A stretch of 64,000 nt of DNA from an uncultured Pseudomonadota bacterium (GTDB lineage Bacteria; Pseudomonadota; Gammaproteobacteria; Steroidobacterales; Steroidobacteraceae), in the NCBI GenBank assembly GCA_946479515.1, contig CAMLGF010000001.1:104916-168915 (forward strand), given 5' to 3'. Below are positions 62,695 to 64,000 of this stretch, piece by piece. The translations under genes and the position numbers were made by a program. The stretch's first letter is position 1, and every line of letters starts with the position of its first letter. The notes below the pieces were generated by a model that did not search any database, was not told where the DNA came from, and saw only the letters and a list, made by a program, of their open reading frames with translations.

Positions 62695-64000
62695 CTACGA
62701 CACCCGGTAGTTAGGCGCTTCCTTGGTGATCTGCACGTCGTGCACGTGGCTCTCGCGCATGCCGGCGCCGGTGACGCGCACGAACTTCGGCCGCGAACGC
62801 ATCTCGCTGATGCTCTTGCTGCCGGTGTAGCCCATGGCGGCGCGCAAGCCGCCTGCCAGCTGGTGCAGGATGGCAACGAGGCTGCCCTTGTAGGACACGC
62901 GTCCCTCGACGCCTTCGGGCACGAGCTTCTCGAGCTCCGCGGCGGTGTCCTGGAAATAGCGGTCGGCCGAGCCGTGACGCTCGCTCATGGCGCCGAGCGA
63001 TCCCATGCCGCGGTACGCCTTGTATGACGCGCCCTGGTACAGCTCGACGTCGCCAGGCGACTCTTCCGTGCCGGCGAACAGCCCGCCGATCATCACGCAA
63101 TCCGCGCCGGCGACGATGGCCTTGGCGATGTCGCCGCTGAAGCGGATGCCGCCGTCGGCGATCACGGGCACCTGGTTTTCCACAGCGCCGGTCACGTTAG
63201 ACACCGCGGAGATCTGCGGCACACCCACCCCCGCGACGATGCGGGTGGTGCAGATCGAGCCCGGGCCGATGCCCACCTTGATGCCGTCCACGCCGGCCTT
63301 GACCAGGTCGCGCGCGGCGTCCGCGGTCGCGACGTTGCCGCCGATGATCTGCAGATCCGCGTGCCTGGCCTTGATCTTGCGGATGGTGTCGAGCACGCCC
63401 CGGGAGTGGCCGTGCGCGGTGTCGACCACCACCACGTCGACACCGGCTTCGCGCAGCGCGGACACGCGCTCGAGGGTGTCGGCGCTGGTGCCGACCGCGG
63501 CGCCGACGCGCAACCGGCCCGAGGGGTCCTTGCAGGCGCGGGGGAATTCCGTGGCTTTCTGGAAGTCCTTCACGGTGATCATGCCGCACAGTTCCTGCTC
63601 GCCGTTGACCACCAGCACCTTCTCGATGCGGTGCTTGTGCAGCAGCAGCAGGACCTCGTCCTTGGGCGCGTTCTCGCGCACCGTGACCAGGCGCTCTTTC
63701 GGGGTCATCACCGACGACACCGGCGCGTCGAGCTTGAGCTCGAAGCGCAGGTCGCGATGCGTGACGATGCCGACCACCTGCTTGCCCTGCACCACCGGCA
63801 CGCCGGAGATGCCCTTGGATCTAGTTAGATCGAGGACCTGGCGGATGGTCATGTCGGGCGTGACCGTGATCGGGTCGCGGATCACGCCGCTCTCGAACTT
63901 CTTCACGCGGGCGACTTCGGCCGCCTGACCTTCGATGGTCATGGACTTGTGGATGATGCCGATGCCGCCTTCCTGGGCCATGGTGATGGCGAGGCGGGCT
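62695..64000 (-). CDS. guaB: IMP dehydrogenase, 5' end cut by window edge
   Basis: The C-terminal 434 residues of an enzyme of about 487. The visible part starts [20 protein letters not shown], continues through two CBS domains (about [20 protein letters not shown] and [20 protein letters not shown]), then the barrel with [17 protein letters not shown], the catalytic Cys in [33 protein letters not shown] and [13 protein letters not shown]. It oxidises IMP to XMP with NAD, the committed step to GMP, and is followed by guaA. Start codon and promoter lie outside the window. Confidence 0.97.
   Translation of the reverse strand, partial: ARLAITMAQEGGIGIIHKSMTIEGQAAEVARVKKFESGVIRDPITVTPDMTIRQVLDLTRSKGISGVPVVQGKQVVGIVTHRDLRFELKLDAPVSSVMTPKERLVTVRENAPKDEVLLLLHKHRIEKVLVVNGEQELCGMITVKDFQKATEFPRACKDPSGRLRVGAAVGTSADTLERVSALREAGVDVVVVDTAHGHSRGVLDTIRKIKARHADLQIIGGNVATADAARDLVKAGVDGIKVGIGPGSICTTRIVAGVGVPQISAVSNVTGAVENQVPVIADGGIRFSGDIAKAIVAGADCVMIGGLFAGTEESPGDVELYQGASYKAYRGMGSLGAMSERHGSADRYFQDTAAELEKLVPEGVEGRVSYKGSLVAILHQLAGGLRAAMGYTGSKSISEMRSRPKFVRVTGAGMRESHVHDVQITKEAPNYRVS

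Overview
The window is GC-rich chromosomal DNA from a gammaproteobacterium. The co-directional block glyA-nrdR-ribD-ribE-ribBX-ribH-nusB-thiL, the order xseB-ispA-dxs, the single-chain purL and the guaB-guaA pair fit that class. Long TonB-dependent receptors, sugar-related exported proteins and the rubrerythrin/Fe-S protein pair point to the Steroidobacterales/Nevskiales/Xanthomonadales side of it; this placement is inference. No phage, transposase, integrase, CRISPR array or rRNA gene is visible. One tRNA gene, tRNA-Ser(CGA), is present.

Layout. 0-4 kb: an Fe-S protein (cut by the left edge) and rubrerythrin on the minus strand, then xseB-ispA-dxs. 3.9-6.8 kb: an accessory insert (low-GC capsule-assembly Wzi-like gene plus a convergent glycosyltransferase) bounded by 28-bp near-identical repeats, one of which spans the dxs stop codon; folE2 follows. 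7.7-12 kb: four tightly packed genes that all encode exported proteins (cupredoxin, unknown beta-barrel, ModA-like binding protein, OprP-like porin). 12-20 kb, minus strand: a Ser/Thr kinase with a cyclic-nucleotide domain, then the riboflavin/NusB/ThiL operon headed by glyA. 20-28 kb: histone-deacetylase-like hydrolase, ettA, a zinc-ribbon protein behind a 35-bp inverted repeat, and purL. 28-36 kb: DUF1820, an orphan TagH-like FHA protein, a YCII/ECF42 sigma pair, tRNA-Ser, a lytic transglycosylase, a double DUF1080 protein, YceI, tadA and DUF72. 36-50 kb: a large TonB receptor, two paralogous 2OG-Fe(II) oxygenases in opposite orientation flanking a DsbA-like lipoprotein and a CheB-CheR-PAS-HWE kinase, an M14 peptidase, a sugar porter and an alpha/beta hydrolase. 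50-64 kb: maeB, an SRPBCC/ArsR pair with twin operators, ThuA, a HxlR regulator divergent from a vanadium-haloperoxidase-like enzyme across a perfect palindrome, a CLC transporter, an ECF sigma/membrane protein pair, two unknown exported proteins, guaA and guaB (cut by the right edge).

How the parts connect. Isoprenoid (ispA, dxs), folate/queuosine (folE2), riboflavin, one-carbon (glyA) and purine (purL, guaA, guaB) genes make this a core-metabolism region with accessory genes between the housekeeping blocks. glyA and purL, 7.6 kb apart, share an almost identical 44-bp promoter block, which suggests common control. Several small regulatory circuits can be read from DNA: paired GCAAC-N6-GTTGC sites on the ArsR promoter, an 11-bp-arm palindrome at the HxlR gene, and a TTAGA-N5-TCTAA site before rubrerythrin. 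The best candidates for undescribed biology are the all-exported 7.7-12 kb operon, the dxs-linked insert, the HxlR/haloperoxidase pair and the 58.6-60.8 kb ECF locus.
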